Assembly (NCBI RefSeq): GCF_030247185.1
Contig: NC_080572.1
Location: 9,999,007 to 10,063,006, forward strand
Source of the DNA: Malaya genurostris
Taxonomy: Eukaryota; Arthropoda; Insecta; Diptera; Culicidae
Length of the DNA: 64,000 nucleotides
Direction: 5' to 3'
Made by a program: the position numbers and the translations under genes. The notes below the pieces were generated by a model. That model made no database searches, was not told the origin of the DNA, and worked only from the letters and a program-made list of their open reading frames with translations. Positions within the stretch are counted from its first letter, which is position 1, and every line of letters starts with the position of its first letter. Of this stretch, positions 47,283 to 63,115 are shown in pieces.

Positions 47283-47299
47283 TTTATACTATTAATCGT

Positions 47300-50200
47300 A
47301 CTGGGTTGACCTTGATGTTCAACTCGAGAGTGACAGTACATTGTTTCCATTTCTCCGCTATTTGTAAAATGGATCCGTTCCTCGTGCGATATAACACCTA
47401 GGTGCGGAATTTCTTCGTTGCTTGCTAAGGGTGGAAAGTTTTCCCAACTTGACCTGAATTATCACACCTTTTGTCGTGATCCTATCAGATAAGAATCATC
47501 AACTGGTGAATGCATTCTGGTTCGGACTGGATATTAAAAGTGTTTCATCACGCAAGTCCCAATCCTAAAGCAGCTAAGGTAAACATATTTGTGTGTGTGT
47601 GTGTACCAGACGAACGCTTCTTCGAGTAATATTTAGTAGTATTTTTAGTTAACAAATGCCACTATCCCCACGCTCCATTTTGTTCAACGTTTGACATCGC
47701 TTCCAAGCAAGTGTCCGTTGGGAACACCTGTTCTTCCTACACTCACGACGTAGAGACAAAATATTCTTATGGGTAACGACCTCGTGAAACTTGACCTTCG
47801 TCAATGTAATGTTGTTTTACTTGAATGCTAGCTTTTCGTTTAAAAAATGGGTAATCACTTACTTAACAACAAAACAAATATGATTTGTCGCCTTTCTGTA
47901 AGAGCTTGTTCTTTAAATTGTTTATCGAATCGGAACAAATCGAATCAATTTGCAGACGAGCTACGTTAAAGATTTCCATTATAGAAATTTGGACTATACG
48001 CCGAACCTTGAATGAAAAAAATGTTATTATGCAATTAACTAAGAACAACGAAATTGGCAAATTCACAACTATTCTGTTCATTCCAACCACCAGGGTGGTC
48101 TAGAGTTAACTAAAAACTGGAAGAAATTATTTGTATTCTCGAAAAAAACACTAGAACTAGCATTCCATTCACATGATTCACCAGAATTTGGAGAATCGTT
48201 CACACGTGGTTATTCCTACCTAGTAGTATATACGTAGGCAGTTTCACATGAAATAGCGATTGTTGTAGCGTGACGGCAACCAGAGCATTAAATGAAATGT
48301 AAATTGATTGAAACCAGCTGATCGTAGAGCATTCACGTTCATCTTTTAATGCTCTTCAGACGAAAAGCTATTTTTCGATTTTTCATTCTTCTGCTAGCCT
48401 ACAGGCAAATAAACGAACGACTCTTGCTCATGCTTTCGAAACATTCGCGAATATGCCATCACAGATAAACAGAGGTCAATTTTGGTGATAATGCTTCTGT
48501 TGAGGTCATATAGAAATTGTTTTGCAAATCATTATATTTTTTTTATTTTGACGGATGACACTTTTATTTTTCATATTTAACAAAATCGATTAAAAGTCAC
48601 TTTTAGGAGAAAGAAAATGTAAATCCACTTCTATGCAATGTTTTCAGATTAATTGATAGCTTACAGCTCGTCCACAAATTATCGAATTTAAAGCGGCCAA
48701 AATTATGAATAACAGTTTTATGTTCGTTTGCTTGTTTGTGATATGACTCATGTTTTATGTGCTAATGCAATGCAACTCTCGTGTGAGTTTTCGTTCCTGA
48801 TTCCAACTGTCATGTCTCGTGCGTATTGAATTGATATTCAATCGGTGGGATGATGTTGAACATGAAATAGAGATACTTGGTGAGGGCTAAAAAGCTTAAC
48901 CCAAACCGAAAAATTTTCGTCTGCAAATACTTGCACATGTTTTTGCTTTTTCTACAGAAATCATAATTTTTGCAGCAATATTGATCAGTTCGAATTGATT
49001 GTGGGAATTTTGCATTTCCTGAACATTCGAATTTGACAGGATAATTATTCGATCGCGCACGAATAGACGATTGATTGGACATACTTGAACATAGCATAAA
49101 TGTTTATCAGAAAGAGCGAAGAAAGAACGATAGAAAAACGTTCCATCAATCTGAGATCAAAAACTGATAAAAGAGTAATGTATAAATGAGTACTTAATTT
49201 TGGGACATATAATATTACAATCAGGAAAAAAATCATGCATTGGGAATACTAGGTGTGCAATTCTTGGGTGAAATGATTCATGAGATTTACAACACTTCAT
49301 AAATAACATTTCAATTTGCAACTCATATTCTCTTTATAAGTGAAATCTTTGCATGAGTCACGATTACAGTTCATAAGGTATTAATATTCTTTGAGCGAGC
49401 ATGGTCAGTTCAGGAGGATTCATTTCAGATTCATCCCAACCGTAGCAAGTTATTTTGAATTGGCAACTAATCCCTTGCATTAGACGGCTGACTTGAAATC
49501 ACTCAACGACTAATCGTCTATTTTAAGTGGCGCCAGGCCAATGCAACCCACGATCGGTTCGGTATGTATGACGAATTTTATCTTAGCATCAAGTCAAATG
49601 CAGTCTGTTGTTGAATCATAGTCCGAATTAAGTCAGAAATTACAGCGAATCACGAATGACAACAAGGTGTGCGATTTTGTGGTTTGCGGCTCTCATCGAC
49701 AACATATTTCAATTTGATATCAGTTTGAAATTCGCCAATCCGTTTTCTGGCGACAATAAATGAAATTTTGTTTTGAAGGAGATGGCTTGTTCAATAGTTT
49801 AGTAGAAATTCTCTAACAGGATATCATCATACAATCAGTAACGTAGAAAAGAGATGATTTGACTAGTAACTCGATCATCATAATAGAGACCTAAGACAAT
49901 TCTATCTCTTTTTGATACTTGCTAACAGTTTTAGTTGTTTTAATCATTGACGAGATCTGACTCAAATAATTTATCACAAAAATTACTCTCAATAAACTTG
50001 TTTTTATCATACTTACTGATCGTGATTCCTTCTATAGATCAGATCAGCGAAATTTTCTATCTGTCATGTTTAAATTGACATGGAACGTGCATATTTGATA
50101 GAATACTCAGAATTAGAAACGTGTACATTGTGTTGTGTGTTGTGTATTTTCTATATCTTTTTGTTAAACTCCATAATATAAGGATATAAGGTGTTTAGAG

Positions 50201-51700
50201 TGTGGATCAAAAAAGGTTGATTCCAACTGCGGGCATCCGACATAAATTCGAGACTCTTTCATAAAAGGTATCTTTTTATCAGTTATATTAAAATTTTCTC
50301 AGTGTTATTTCTTCGATTCGTCCGTGCACAGTAGTTTAAATTAAACAGTCTTAGTAGTTCAATTTGAAGTATTATAAACTATTGGAAACGAAGCACAAAG
50401 AAATGTTCAAAATTGTCGTAATCCTTTTTACAAAAATAACTGACACTCAACAGTAATTTGTACATGTTCAGAGAATTGTAGTTACATAAATGTATGAAAA
50501 AGAAACTATGAAACGTTGGAACGCGATAAACGTTCAACACATGACTAAATGCTGAAAATATTAATATACCATGTCTATTGCAGATACTAATTGTGAATGA
50601 CAAGGCGAAAATAACGGAATTCGTAAATTTTTATTCGTAAACAACCGTGTATCATTTCCTGTCGATTGCGAAGATCAAGCAACTTCGCTTGTATGAGAAG
50701 TTTTCTCAGCTAACTAATTAAAGTTCCTATTTATAAACAGAGTTCGGAGCTACAGTTTGGTCTGAAATGTGTTTCTTCCAAATAATTATTTATCATTAGA
50801 ATAAGTATCGTTCTGATGTGCACCAACATTGTTGTTTTTCTCGATGCAGATTTGTGTTTCGATATATGAACATTAGGGTGCAAATATTTTGAAGTCATCT
50901 CTAATTTCGTAAAGCGGTAGTGCTCAAAAGTTGAAGCACCTCAAAATAAAATGCCCTATAGAAATTTGAACAAAATGGCATATGGGTAAGTCCGACGGTA
51001 AAAGTTTGAAAATTATCGGTCTTAGAATTGCATGAAAGGTCGAAATCTAGTGTCATCTCAAATTTTTGTTTTTAATCGTCTCTCTGGGACTTTCCTAAAA
51101 CGAAATATTTTTTGTGGTGATTTTTCAAGATCGATGTAAATAGTATGTTTTTCCTAAAGAGACAGTGAACTTTTTTAAAACATGATTATATATGTTTTTT
51201 TACAAGTGTTTCACTACTATCTTTTCCCGTTTTTCTAGCAATTGGTAGATTTCGGCAAAAACGGCATCGATTGATGTTCTTCGATAACTGACAGTCGGAT
51301 GGCACCATGTATGAACTAGAAGACGGACAAGATATTCTTCTACTATTACTCAAATAGTTTTTGACTGGAGTCACAACATGTGACCGATCGTTGCAGTGAT
51401 GAAAAATTACGAACTCGTGTCAGCTCACATATCATGCTTCCTATCTGTGTTCGACTTACCTGTTTTTTCCGACGTAACTTATTTTTCGAGAAATATATAA
51501 AATAATTAACCATTATAATAGTATTGAAAGAATTATCTTTGTTGAAGAAAATCTTCAATGTCCGCTTCAAATGACAGGTTGTCGATATTTGAAAAATATA
51601 CCTGAAAATCACGGAATTTTATTAAACTTGTTCTCAAACTTTTAAATTTGTAGCAGCTTGACTATTTAAAAAAAAATTCTTCTCTAGTTGAATTTTGGAT
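47300..51700. other. 4.4 kb without a supportable gene
   Basis: AT-rich sequence; every open frame is under 100 codons and without recognised motifs. A short (GT)n lies at about 47590. No TIR pairs or repeats shared with the rest of the window were noticed. Confidence 0.45.
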
Positions 51701-51710
51701 TTGATGAATA

Positions 51711-51877
51711 GGGTAACAAATTTATTCGATGTTAGGTAACCCATGCTGCATCAATTTGAAGCTAATAACATTAAATTACCTATTGCGGAAGGGGTTTTCA
51801 AAGATATTACAACGTTTGGTGGATATTTTTACAAAGTGGGCCAAATCCTAAAGTGGGCCGAAACACCTATGTTACCC
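51711..51877. mobile_element. TA-flanked MITE Y copy 2, intact
   Basis: 167 bp with termini GGGTAACA and TGTTACCC, bordered by TA on each side. Body (reading minus) AGTGGGCC, CCTTCCGCAATAGGTA and ATGCAGCATGGGTTACC matches copy 1 at 32582-32800. Tc1/mariner-type target. Confidence 0.8.
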
Positions 51878-52226
51878 TAATAGAGATAACTTCTAGATTA
51901 TTACCGACAGACACATTCGATGAGTAAGTGAATGTTTGTAGTTCAAAGCTAGTGTCACCTGAAATTTAAAATAATACCAAAGCTTTGAATATGTTGTACG
52001 GAGTTATAGAACCGAAACGTCTTCTAACGAAGTTATGTGATTTCTAGGATTTGGTTCAATATGAAATCACCTGTTAGGGATCGACAAATGGCAAATTATC
52101 AATATCGACACATTTTGAACAAACGCTATGTTTTGTTCCAAACGAGAGGAGATGGTTTTTAATATACCCAACACGATCACTTATGAAGAAAGTTGCTTGC
52201 ATACGAATACACAGAGTAACTAATGG

Positions 52227-52379
52227 CGTTTTTCATTGAAAAACACTGGTGACGTGGAGTGCTCTGGTTTTGCACTTTCGAGCAGAAATGGCAATGAAAC
52301 ACCGTCAGAATATTGCATTTCTGCTTGAAAGTGCAAAACCAGAGCAATCCACGCCACCAGTGTTTTTCAATGAAAGACG
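52227..52379. repeat. near-perfect 65-bp-arm hairpin
   Basis: Left arm 52227-52291 begins CGTTTTTCATTGAAAAACAC; the inverted right arm (52379-52315) begins CGTCTTTCATTGAAAAACAC. The arms differ at only a few positions (shared GCTCTGGTTTTGCACTTTC) and are separated by about 24 bp. A recent foldback MITE or a long-hairpin RNA gene are the two readings; no clear TSD decides. Confidence 0.8.
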
Positions 52380-52539
52380 GCATAAAAGTGATAGACAACA
52401 CACCGCGTGGTACCACTAACATCTAGCTAACATGCTAAAGTATTACTTATGAAGAATTGAAATCGCCGTAAGAAAGCTGCAGAATTAGGCGCTGTTCAAG
52501 TGTCAAATAAACGACGAAGAAAAGCTATGACAAATAAGA

Positions 52540-53110
52540 TGGAACTTGAGCTGAAATTGCACAAACTTAGATTTAAACAAAAGGTCTGAAAGTCTCATAC
52601 AAAGTTCCTAAATTTTATCTGGATTCGAATTCCGATTCTGGAATTGCAGAGTGCTATGCACTAAAAATACGAAAATAATAGCATACTGAACCGATTTCAA
52701 CAAATTTAGACCCAAATGAAAGCTATTATAGTCCCTTTACAATGTTCCTAAATTTCATCTGGATCCATGGATGATTCCGGAATTACGAGGTGATGTGTGT
52801 TAAAAATTGAATTTTATGTCATTCAGTTCTCTCGAAGATGACTCAACCGGTTTACACCATCTCAGATTTATCAGAAAGATCTGAAGATGCCATAAGAAAT
52901 TCCCGATTTTTATTCAGACCCAACTTCATGTTCCGGAGATAAAGGATGCTTAGTATAACAATGTCAATTTCAAGAGCAATTCCAGGAATGAGTAGACGAA
53001 AAAGTGACAAAATCAGAATCGACCTTCTCCGATTTGGATGAAACTTTGCACATGGCTTCAGTATGGCAAACCATAAGTTTTGAACCGATGGAGAGGTCAA
53101 TCCGACTCAC
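52540..53110. repeat. repeat family T copies
   Basis: Two to three diverged units with CTGGAT-CGA-TTCCGGAATT, GAACCGATTTCAACAAATT and AATGAAAGCTATTATAG-type blocks related to the array at 59470-61480. Confidence 0.5.
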
Positions 53111-53159
53111 GACTGATTTTTAAAAAGGGGGTATGTATTTTTGCATTTCACAAAAATTG

Positions 53160-53850
<691 letters not shown>

Positions 53851-53949
53851 GAATTTCAATTTCTCGTTGAAAGATAATCACTTAAACAGTAGAACATACA
53901 TATATATACATACTTTCGAATACATACCAACATTTTCAAACTGTATAGC

Positions 53950-55170
53950 TAATTCAACATAGAAAGCTTCTTGTTTCACGACTGACTTCACCATTTTGTA
54001 TCTCCCAAGCCATCAAGTACAACTCCAGCGGGGAGCTCTATATGCCTTCTTGAGCTCAAAATGAAGGGTATATTTAGTTTTTCTCGTTTCCTTAAGTAAT
54101 TTTACGGATTTTTTCGTCATCTTTAACAACATCGGATACGGCTACCTGTAGACTATGAGCAGCACATCTCACCATACTCTTAATACATCCGAAAAATCTT
54201 TCATTAATGCAAATATATCATCTGGCTGTTCTCTGTCGTCATGTGAAAACTATCCGTACAAGATAACTCATTTTTAAGTAACTTAATAGCCGCGATCATG
54301 TTTTCTCCATTGTCAGTCGTTGTAGCAAAAACTTGGTTTGATATCAATATTGTACATCTCAAGAATTTGTAATATTTTGTTTTTAAGAAAACTGCCTGTT
54401 TGACTCTCTTTCACTTACAACATACCTGTATTGAAAATATCGCACAAATATGTCAATACAGTATAGCATAAAAATCGAGCTAGTGTATAGTACAGACTCT
54501 CATACGGACCGACGGATAGTTCTTAGGAAGCCAAACGAACCGTCAAATTCCTATATAGCGTTTGGCTCCCTAAGAAGTATTCGCCGGTCTGTTATTATGG
54601 GAGGCTGTGGTGTATAGTTAACTTACCTAGTGTGCGATCAAAACCTCGTTATCTTTTACCAGCTGAATATTGATTCCCAAAATATGTCGGTAATGTATCG
54701 ATGCAGAATCAAGCTTTAGTGATATCAGCTTACCGTGAGTTTCATTTTGAATTGCTAGACGTACTCGCTCAGCTGCTTAACATAGATGCAACTTTATATT
54801 CGTCCGATTAATAGTTGTATGCAAAGATTCGGAAATTGGATCAAGTAACAGTTTGAGTCCCTCCCACTCAAAGCAGTTTAATGGTAGGTTATGAATAGTT
54901 ACTAATTTCAAGCATGCTTCCAACAAAAGCTGTTCACTCATAGCCACCGGCTGTTTAGCGATCACTTTTGGTTTTTTGATGCAGACCTCTGTAGAACGCA
55001 TTGAATCGTTTTTTAAAGCGGCTTCCGGGTGTTGTGTGCGAAAATTTCCAGCGTCCCAGGTTTTCTCAAGTTGAGAGTATCGACAACCGCTCATGGAATC
55101 AATCGAACAAAATACCCACGGGCTATTTTTGCAAATGATGTATTTCGTTTTGCCGTACTAGCTTTCTTCA
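53950..55170 (-). pseudogene. hAT transposase relic
   Basis: Minus-strand hAT-superfamily transposase. Blocks in order: KTWDAGNFRTQHPEAALK (end of the N-terminal BED-like region), SEQLLLEACLKLVTIHNLPL and FEWEGLKLLLDPI in an open frame 54777-55094; then, in shifted frames, LISLKLDSASRY, QVFATTTDNGENMIAAIKLL (about 54265-54345, the conserved D-N-x-x-N-M block) and RCAAHSLQVAVSDVVKDD (about 54115-54170, the CAAH-LQ signature). Stops and a 118-bp hairpin insertion (54492-54609) break it, and the C-terminal dimerisation domain was not found. Confidence 0.85.
54492..54609. mobile_element. 118-bp hairpin element with 9-bp TSD
   Basis: Almost fully self-complementary: left ACAGACTCTCATA..., inverted right CACAGCCTCCCATA..., with the shared core TTCTTAGG-AGCCAAACG. 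Flanked by GTGTATAGT (54483-54491, 54610-54618). A 9-bp TSD is the Mutator/MULE hallmark (family knowledge). It interrupts the hAT relic. Confidence 0.8.
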
Positions 55171-55199
55171 TTTTATAATCCTTTCTTTTATGTACGCAA

Positions 55200-57190
55200 A
55201 CACTGAAAAAAGTTTTCATAGACATACAATTAATATGAACGATATTGACAACTTGTTGAAATCGAGAGTGAACACAAAACGAATATCAGTGTTTTAAAAA
55301 GGGGCGAAACTCGCATAAGTAAACAACCTGAACTTTTGTAATTATTGAAAAAAGAATTCAAAGAATGAAATTTTAGTACAAATATCCGGGTTCTTTGAAA
55401 TTTTTGATTTTTGCGAAACGAAAATATTTATTTTCCTAACCAAGCAGAGCGACAATTCAATCACCATGGAAACAGACCGAATCTTAATTTCGTGAAATTC
55501 ACGAGGGCGAATCATTATAATTCATCCATGTAGGATTTCATTAAACAAACCGAAAAATGAGAAAATCTTAATTTTGTCGAAACATGCGATTGAAATCGAA
55601 GTGAGTTTATAACAATTGCATAATTTGTAAACAGGGTTTAAAATCAAATTTAAAACTTCTGGTGAAGTTTTTCTTTATATAATATTGATAAAAGTTGGTG
55701 ACTTGCTGAACATATCGTTGTTGCTTCACGGATATAAGAATGCTCTTTACTTTTTTTTCATTTCATCAGGGAATAGAAGAATGAGAGAGAGAGAACAAAA
55801 TGCGTCACCTGTCTTTGACTAAGTATACTTCCACTTGGTCATAGAACTTGCGAGTATCTCATTTGACAGACACTTTGACCGTGCCGATTACAGTTGACGA
55901 TGATTCTAGTCAGTCTGTCAAGGTCATTTAACATGACTGACAATTTGCAACTCTGGTCCAAACCATTAAAACGAAACTCACTGAATTTTCCCAAAAATGA
56001 TTGAGTGGAGATATTATGCAAAAGAGATCTTCAAAATTAAAACCAACTGAAATATGTCGGAGATAATGAATAATATGAGAAAGGCATCATTACACCACTA
56101 GGTCGATTGAAACATTTTTTTAATGACATTATTTAGTTTTCGAAATAATCGCTTTTTGAAATATTCGAATTACTCATTACTCAAGCACAGTGATATTGTT
56201 TGGATAAAATTATTCTATTCTGTATCCGATAAGTCATACTTCATGAACATTCCCTAGAACCACCACCTCCCTTCCGCATGTTACACACAAAGCACGACTC
56301 CATCGCGTGAACCGTTGGCATTTTTTGTTCGAATACAGTACCTGAAACCGAGAGATACGATCTTTCTTTTTTGTTAATTTGAAGCGTTTTATTTTAGAAC
56401 GAAATTGCTATAAGAATTTATCGACAGTGAAAACAGTGGAAAGAAATTCAAAATGCCCTTGTTTACAAATAATTTCCCGCTTTACTGGCGTTTAGTACAC
56501 ACTCGTGGCAGTGCTCTCCCACTAGCTCGTGTAAGTGCAGATGCACAGCACATCTTTTGACCGGTTAATTTACATACTATTCGAACTCTCTGCTTGTCAT
56601 TTGATTAAAGTATTGAATAAGAAGTCTCAGGTAAAACAAGTTTACCGTGACCTGTAGAGAAGGATCGTTAGAGTTGTATCACGACATTTGAAACACAAAC
56701 CAGTTGTTTCAGGGAAAAAGTGACGTTCAAATTAGGCATCCAAACAAGTCACAAGCTACATATGAGATAAACATTTCTCACAACAGCATTCTTTACTCAT
56801 ATGGTTGTTTGTCCAACAACCCCTAAAAATGGATATATTAGTAAAACGATAATATCTATCAACGAATATCTATAAATCACCATTTCAATTCTACGTGAAT
56901 TATTCTACGAATCTTCTCTGGTGCTAAGCTCTTTTTTCACGTATCGACATCAGTTCGACTCTGGAAATCCTCTGCTTAAAATGCACTCAAGACGTTTATG
57001 GCGCTTCCAATCCCGCATTTATCTTCACTGCTTGGAGTAGAGAAAAAATTGAAATGTTGTGCCATATTTTGGAATAAACAATTATTAATCTGTTAGGAGA
57101 AACAGTATACATATCATTTATTTATTTATTGGCATCAAAAGTGATTCCGGTCGAAGGATGAAGTAGAATTGGCAATTATTTTTATGTTCC
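55200..57190. other. no supportable gene
   Basis: AT-rich, no coding frame above 60 codons with any recognised motif; no inverted-terminal pairs were noticed. Confidence 0.45.
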
Positions 57191-57194
57191 TGTT

Positions 57195-57319
57195 TTGCCT
57201 TTCTCATATAGAAAGGCTATGCAATCACTGTGGAAACCGACTTTACAACCGAGGCCCGGAGGGCTGAGTGTCATATACCATTCGACTCAGTTCGTCGAGA
57301 TCACGAAATATCTCTCTAT

Positions 57320-57376
<57 letters not shown>

Positions 57377-57640
57377 GACTACTAGTCCCCGGCCGGTTAT
57401 TACAAGATCACGATAACTAGATTTAGATTAAAACTAATTCGATTTGTAGGCTATATTAGTTACTTACTAAACGAACCGACTTCGGTTATACTGGTTCCTA
57501 GTTCCCGGTTCCAGAAGTACCGGAAATAGTGGTCAAAAGTTTAAAACGAAACTCACTCAATGTTCTTAGAGATGATTTGATCGATTTTCTGCTGGTTGCT
57601 GTTTAATTTCATCCGGGTCCGACTTTCGGTTCCCGAGCTA
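57195..57640. repeat. repeat family T copy with (TC)n
   Basis: Starts with the terminal block ATAGAAAGGCTATGCAATC, then GAGGCCCGGAGGGCTGAGTG and CATATACCATTCGACTCAG, followed by a (TC)n tract at 57327-57373 and TCCGGGTCCGACTTTCGGTT. Same family as 45700-45930 and 59930-60030. Confidence 0.7.
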
Positions 57641-58209
57641 TAGGATAAAGTGTGTTTAATCATTTATTACGACGATGCAAAATAAAGAAAAAAATCTTAT
57701 TAACTTGCCATAACTGTTTACAAATTGTGAAGGTTATGTTAGTTTATACCCAAAGAAAGTTTCTTATTTGATTCAAGGTTGAAAAAAAATTGTTCACAGA
57801 ATCTAGTGATATTTTTAAAAATATAAGTAATATGAGAAAGGCATCATTATACCACTAGATGGATAAAAAAAGGTTTTTTATATGTTTTTACTAGACGCAT
57901 TAATTTCTTATTAAGCAACCGCGTGCGACTGTTAATAGATATAGGAATTATTATTTCAACCTTTTATTGAGCTGCTTTATGAGCATTTTTGCTTTGAGGA
58001 GAAAATATAAACATGAACTCAGTGTTAACATATGATAGCATTCCACTGTTTGCCGACCTCCCATTAATAATCAGTTGAGCTTACGTCATACAGGCACCTT
58101 AAAACAGAAATAAAAACTTGCTAAACAGGTCCGCTAAAACAATTCACTCTTCCTACTTGAAACGTCCCCGAACCGCTCTCTGGAATGACACTCCATATCC
58201 AATGACGTC

Positions 58210-58278
58210 TATAAATGACTAAATTTCACACCAGTCAGCTTTTTCCTACAGATGCTATGTGCGCTACAAATTGTGAGT
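58210..58278 (+). promoter_or_regulatory. TATA/Inr core promoter with tiny first exon
   Basis: TATAAATG starts at 58210; an initiator-like CAGTCAGCT puts A+1 at 58237, 27 bp downstream, a normal insect spacing. Only 15 bp later, ATG (58252) opens MLCALQI and then hits a donor GTGAGT at 58273. A short 5' UTR and a first coding exon of a few codons is the classic layout of insect cuticle-protein and other secreted-protein genes (family knowledge). No second exon could be identified. Confidence 0.35.
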
Positions 58279-58611
58279 AAGCACTTTAATATTCGCTTGG
58301 TTGCACCACGGCCAGAGTGGGAAAGGAACTTGTCTTACGGATAATGACGACAGTGGCAACAATCAGTAGTAAAGCCTTTAGCTGTGATCGTTTTGCGTCA
58401 TCATATCATAATGCAATGTACTGATTCTGTGTCGGAGTCTGCCATCAGAGCAGAAGTTGATAATGAGTTTCCTTCTGTACATTTTCTCGGCACTTCATTC
58501 CGCATCCTCTGTGACTAACTTTGGCGCAATTCGTCCGACGTCGTCTCGCTTGTGATCTTTTTTTTATGCTAAAGCCGTCGTGTTTCGTGATGCTTGAACA
58601 ATATCTTTGAA

Positions 58612-58722
58612 ATGGCATCTGGATGTTATTTTTTGCTCGTTCTGGTGCTTCTTACCCTACCAACGGTGGTGATCATCTGCGCTATTAATAAAAACATTCC
58701 CATGCTACTGTGCCGATTGTGA
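58612..58722 (+). CDS. 36-codon ORF with signal-peptide-like sequence
   Basis: MASGCYFLLVLVLLTLPTVV then IICAINKNIPMLLCRL and stop. A strongly hydrophobic stretch right after the start looks like a secretory signal, but the frame ends immediately and no splice donor in frame is convincing. It lies 340 bp downstream of the candidate promoter. Could be a first exon, a fragment or chance. Confidence 0.2.
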   Translation: MASGCYFLLVLVLLTLPTVVIICAINKNIPMLLCRL

Positions 58723-59043
58723 CGTAATCTTCTACGATCACTTCGTTTCACTCTAATCATTTTTTTTCATCTATTCCTTACTGATTGGCATTGTTTTGAT
58801 TCACTCAATTGAATGGGTAGTTTACGTTATTGCTCGGTCAATAGGTTCCGATAAAAATGATTCATAATTGTATTAAGCCATTGTCAATGACATTTTCAGC
58901 ATGTAATGTGAAAAAATCAAATTGCTTTAGTAGTAAACCTGTCGATTTCGGTTGTTCGTTTATCTTCATAGGCGTTTCAACTCAATTAATGGAAATGAGT
59001 TTGTCATAAACTGACGTTACACTGAATAAAAATAAGAAAAAAA

Positions 59044-61584
<2,541 letters not shown>

Positions 61585-61599
61585 CGGTTTGTGGCTGCC

Positions 61600-63115
61600 G
61601 CTCTCCATCCTCAATCACGCCCAATGCTCGCCAGATCACGTTCTATCTGGTCCACCCATCTTGCCCTGCCTTCTTGTTCCAAACGGATTTGTGGCAAACA
61701 CCAGTTTAGCAGGGTTGCTGTCCGGTATTCTTGCAACATGCCCTGCCCACCGTATTCTTCCGGCTTTGGCCATCTTCTGAATGCTGGTATCGCTGTAGAG
61801 TGCAGCGAGCTCGTGGTTCATACTTCGCCGCCACACGCCGTTATCCTGTACACCACCGAAGATCGTCCTTAGCACGCGTCGCTCGAAAACTCCAAGTGCT
61901 TGCAGGTCCTCCTCGAGCATGATCCATGCTTCGTGTCCGTAGAGGATCATCGGTCTTATAAGCTTTTTGTACAAGGCAGATTCTTTTAGAGCCCGTAGTA
62001 GGCACGACTTCCACTGATGATGCGTCTTCGTATTTCACGACGCACATTGTAGTCAGCCAAATTCTTTCACTACCTCGAAGGTATCCTCATCTATCGTGAT
62101 AATAGTTCCTAGACGAATCCTGTCGTGCTCGGTTCCGCCTACTAGCATGTACTTTGTTTTCGACGCATTCACCATTAGTCCAACCTTTGCTGCCACCGTT
62201 CCAAAATTTCTCGCGATAATGTCTATGTCATGCGCAAAGCACACAAATTGACTGGTTTTCGTGAAAACCGTACCCCGGTTGTTAAGCCCGGCTCGTCGCA
62301 TTACTCCTTCTAAGGCGATGTTGAATAGTAGACATGAGAGTCCGTCACCTTGTCGCAGTCCCCGGCTAGATCCGAATGAACTGGATAGTTCACCCGAGAC
62401 CCTTACGCAGTTTTGCACTCCGTCTATCGTCGCTTTGATCATTCTAGTCAGCTTCCCAGAGAAGATGTTCTCGTCCATAATTTTCCATAGCTCTATGCGG
62501 TCGATACTATCGTATGCCGCCTTGAAGTCGATGAACAGGTGATGCGTTGGGACCTAGTATTCCCGACATTTTTAGAGGATTTGCCGCACGGTGAAGGTCT
62601 GGTCCGTTGTCGATCGGCCATCGATGAAGCCGGCTTGATAACTTCCCACGAACTCATTTGTTTTAGGTGACAGACGACGGAAGATGATCTGGGATAGCAC
62701 TTTGTAGGCGGCATTCAGAATTGTGATCACTCGGAAGTTCTCGCACTCCAAATGGTCGCCTTTCTTGTGAATGAGGCAAATTACCCCTTCCTTCCACTCC
62801 TCCGGTAGCTGTTCGGTTTCCCAGATGCTGACTATTAATCGGTGCAAACACGTGGCCAACTTTTCTGGTGCCATCTTGATGAGTTTAGCTGCGATGTCAT
62901 CCTTACCAGCTGCTTTGTTGGTTTTGAGCTGGTGCATGGCACCCTTAACTTCCCTCAGTGTGGGAGCTGGATCATTTCTGTCTTCGGCTGCACTGACGTA
63001 GTCGTTTCCTGCGTTATCTTGAACCCCCATGCTTACGTTTTCCGCGCCGTTTAGGTGCTCATCGAAGTGCTGCTTCCACCTTTTAAACACCTCACGTCCA
63101 TGTGTTAAGAGGCGT
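61600..63115 (-). pseudogene. LINE reverse-transcriptase relic (RTE/BovB-like)
   Basis: Minus-strand ORF2 of a non-LTR retrotransposon in three frames. 63090-62572: TLREVKGAMHQLKTNKAAGK, LPEEWKEGVICLIHKKGDHL, SYQAGFIDGRSTTDQTFTV. 62478-62053: RGLRQGDGLSCLLFNIALEG and the active site FAHDIDII. 61974-61636: KLIRPMILYGHEAWIMLEED, VFERRVLRTIFGGVQDNGVW, WAGHVARI. The expected FADD has become FAHD (codon at 62230-62232), abolishing a catalytic Asp. Frameshifts near 62550 and 62050 also break it; the endonuclease part is absent (5' truncation at about 63115). Clade assignment is tentative. Confidence 0.87.

Noticed and set aside
54190..54480. Independent small gene in this stretch
   Set aside because: The readable peptides are conserved hAT transposase blocks on the minus strand in shifted frames.
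57195..57416. 73-codon frame with a Ser-Leu run
   Set aside because: It is a translation of repeat T and the (TC)n tract.
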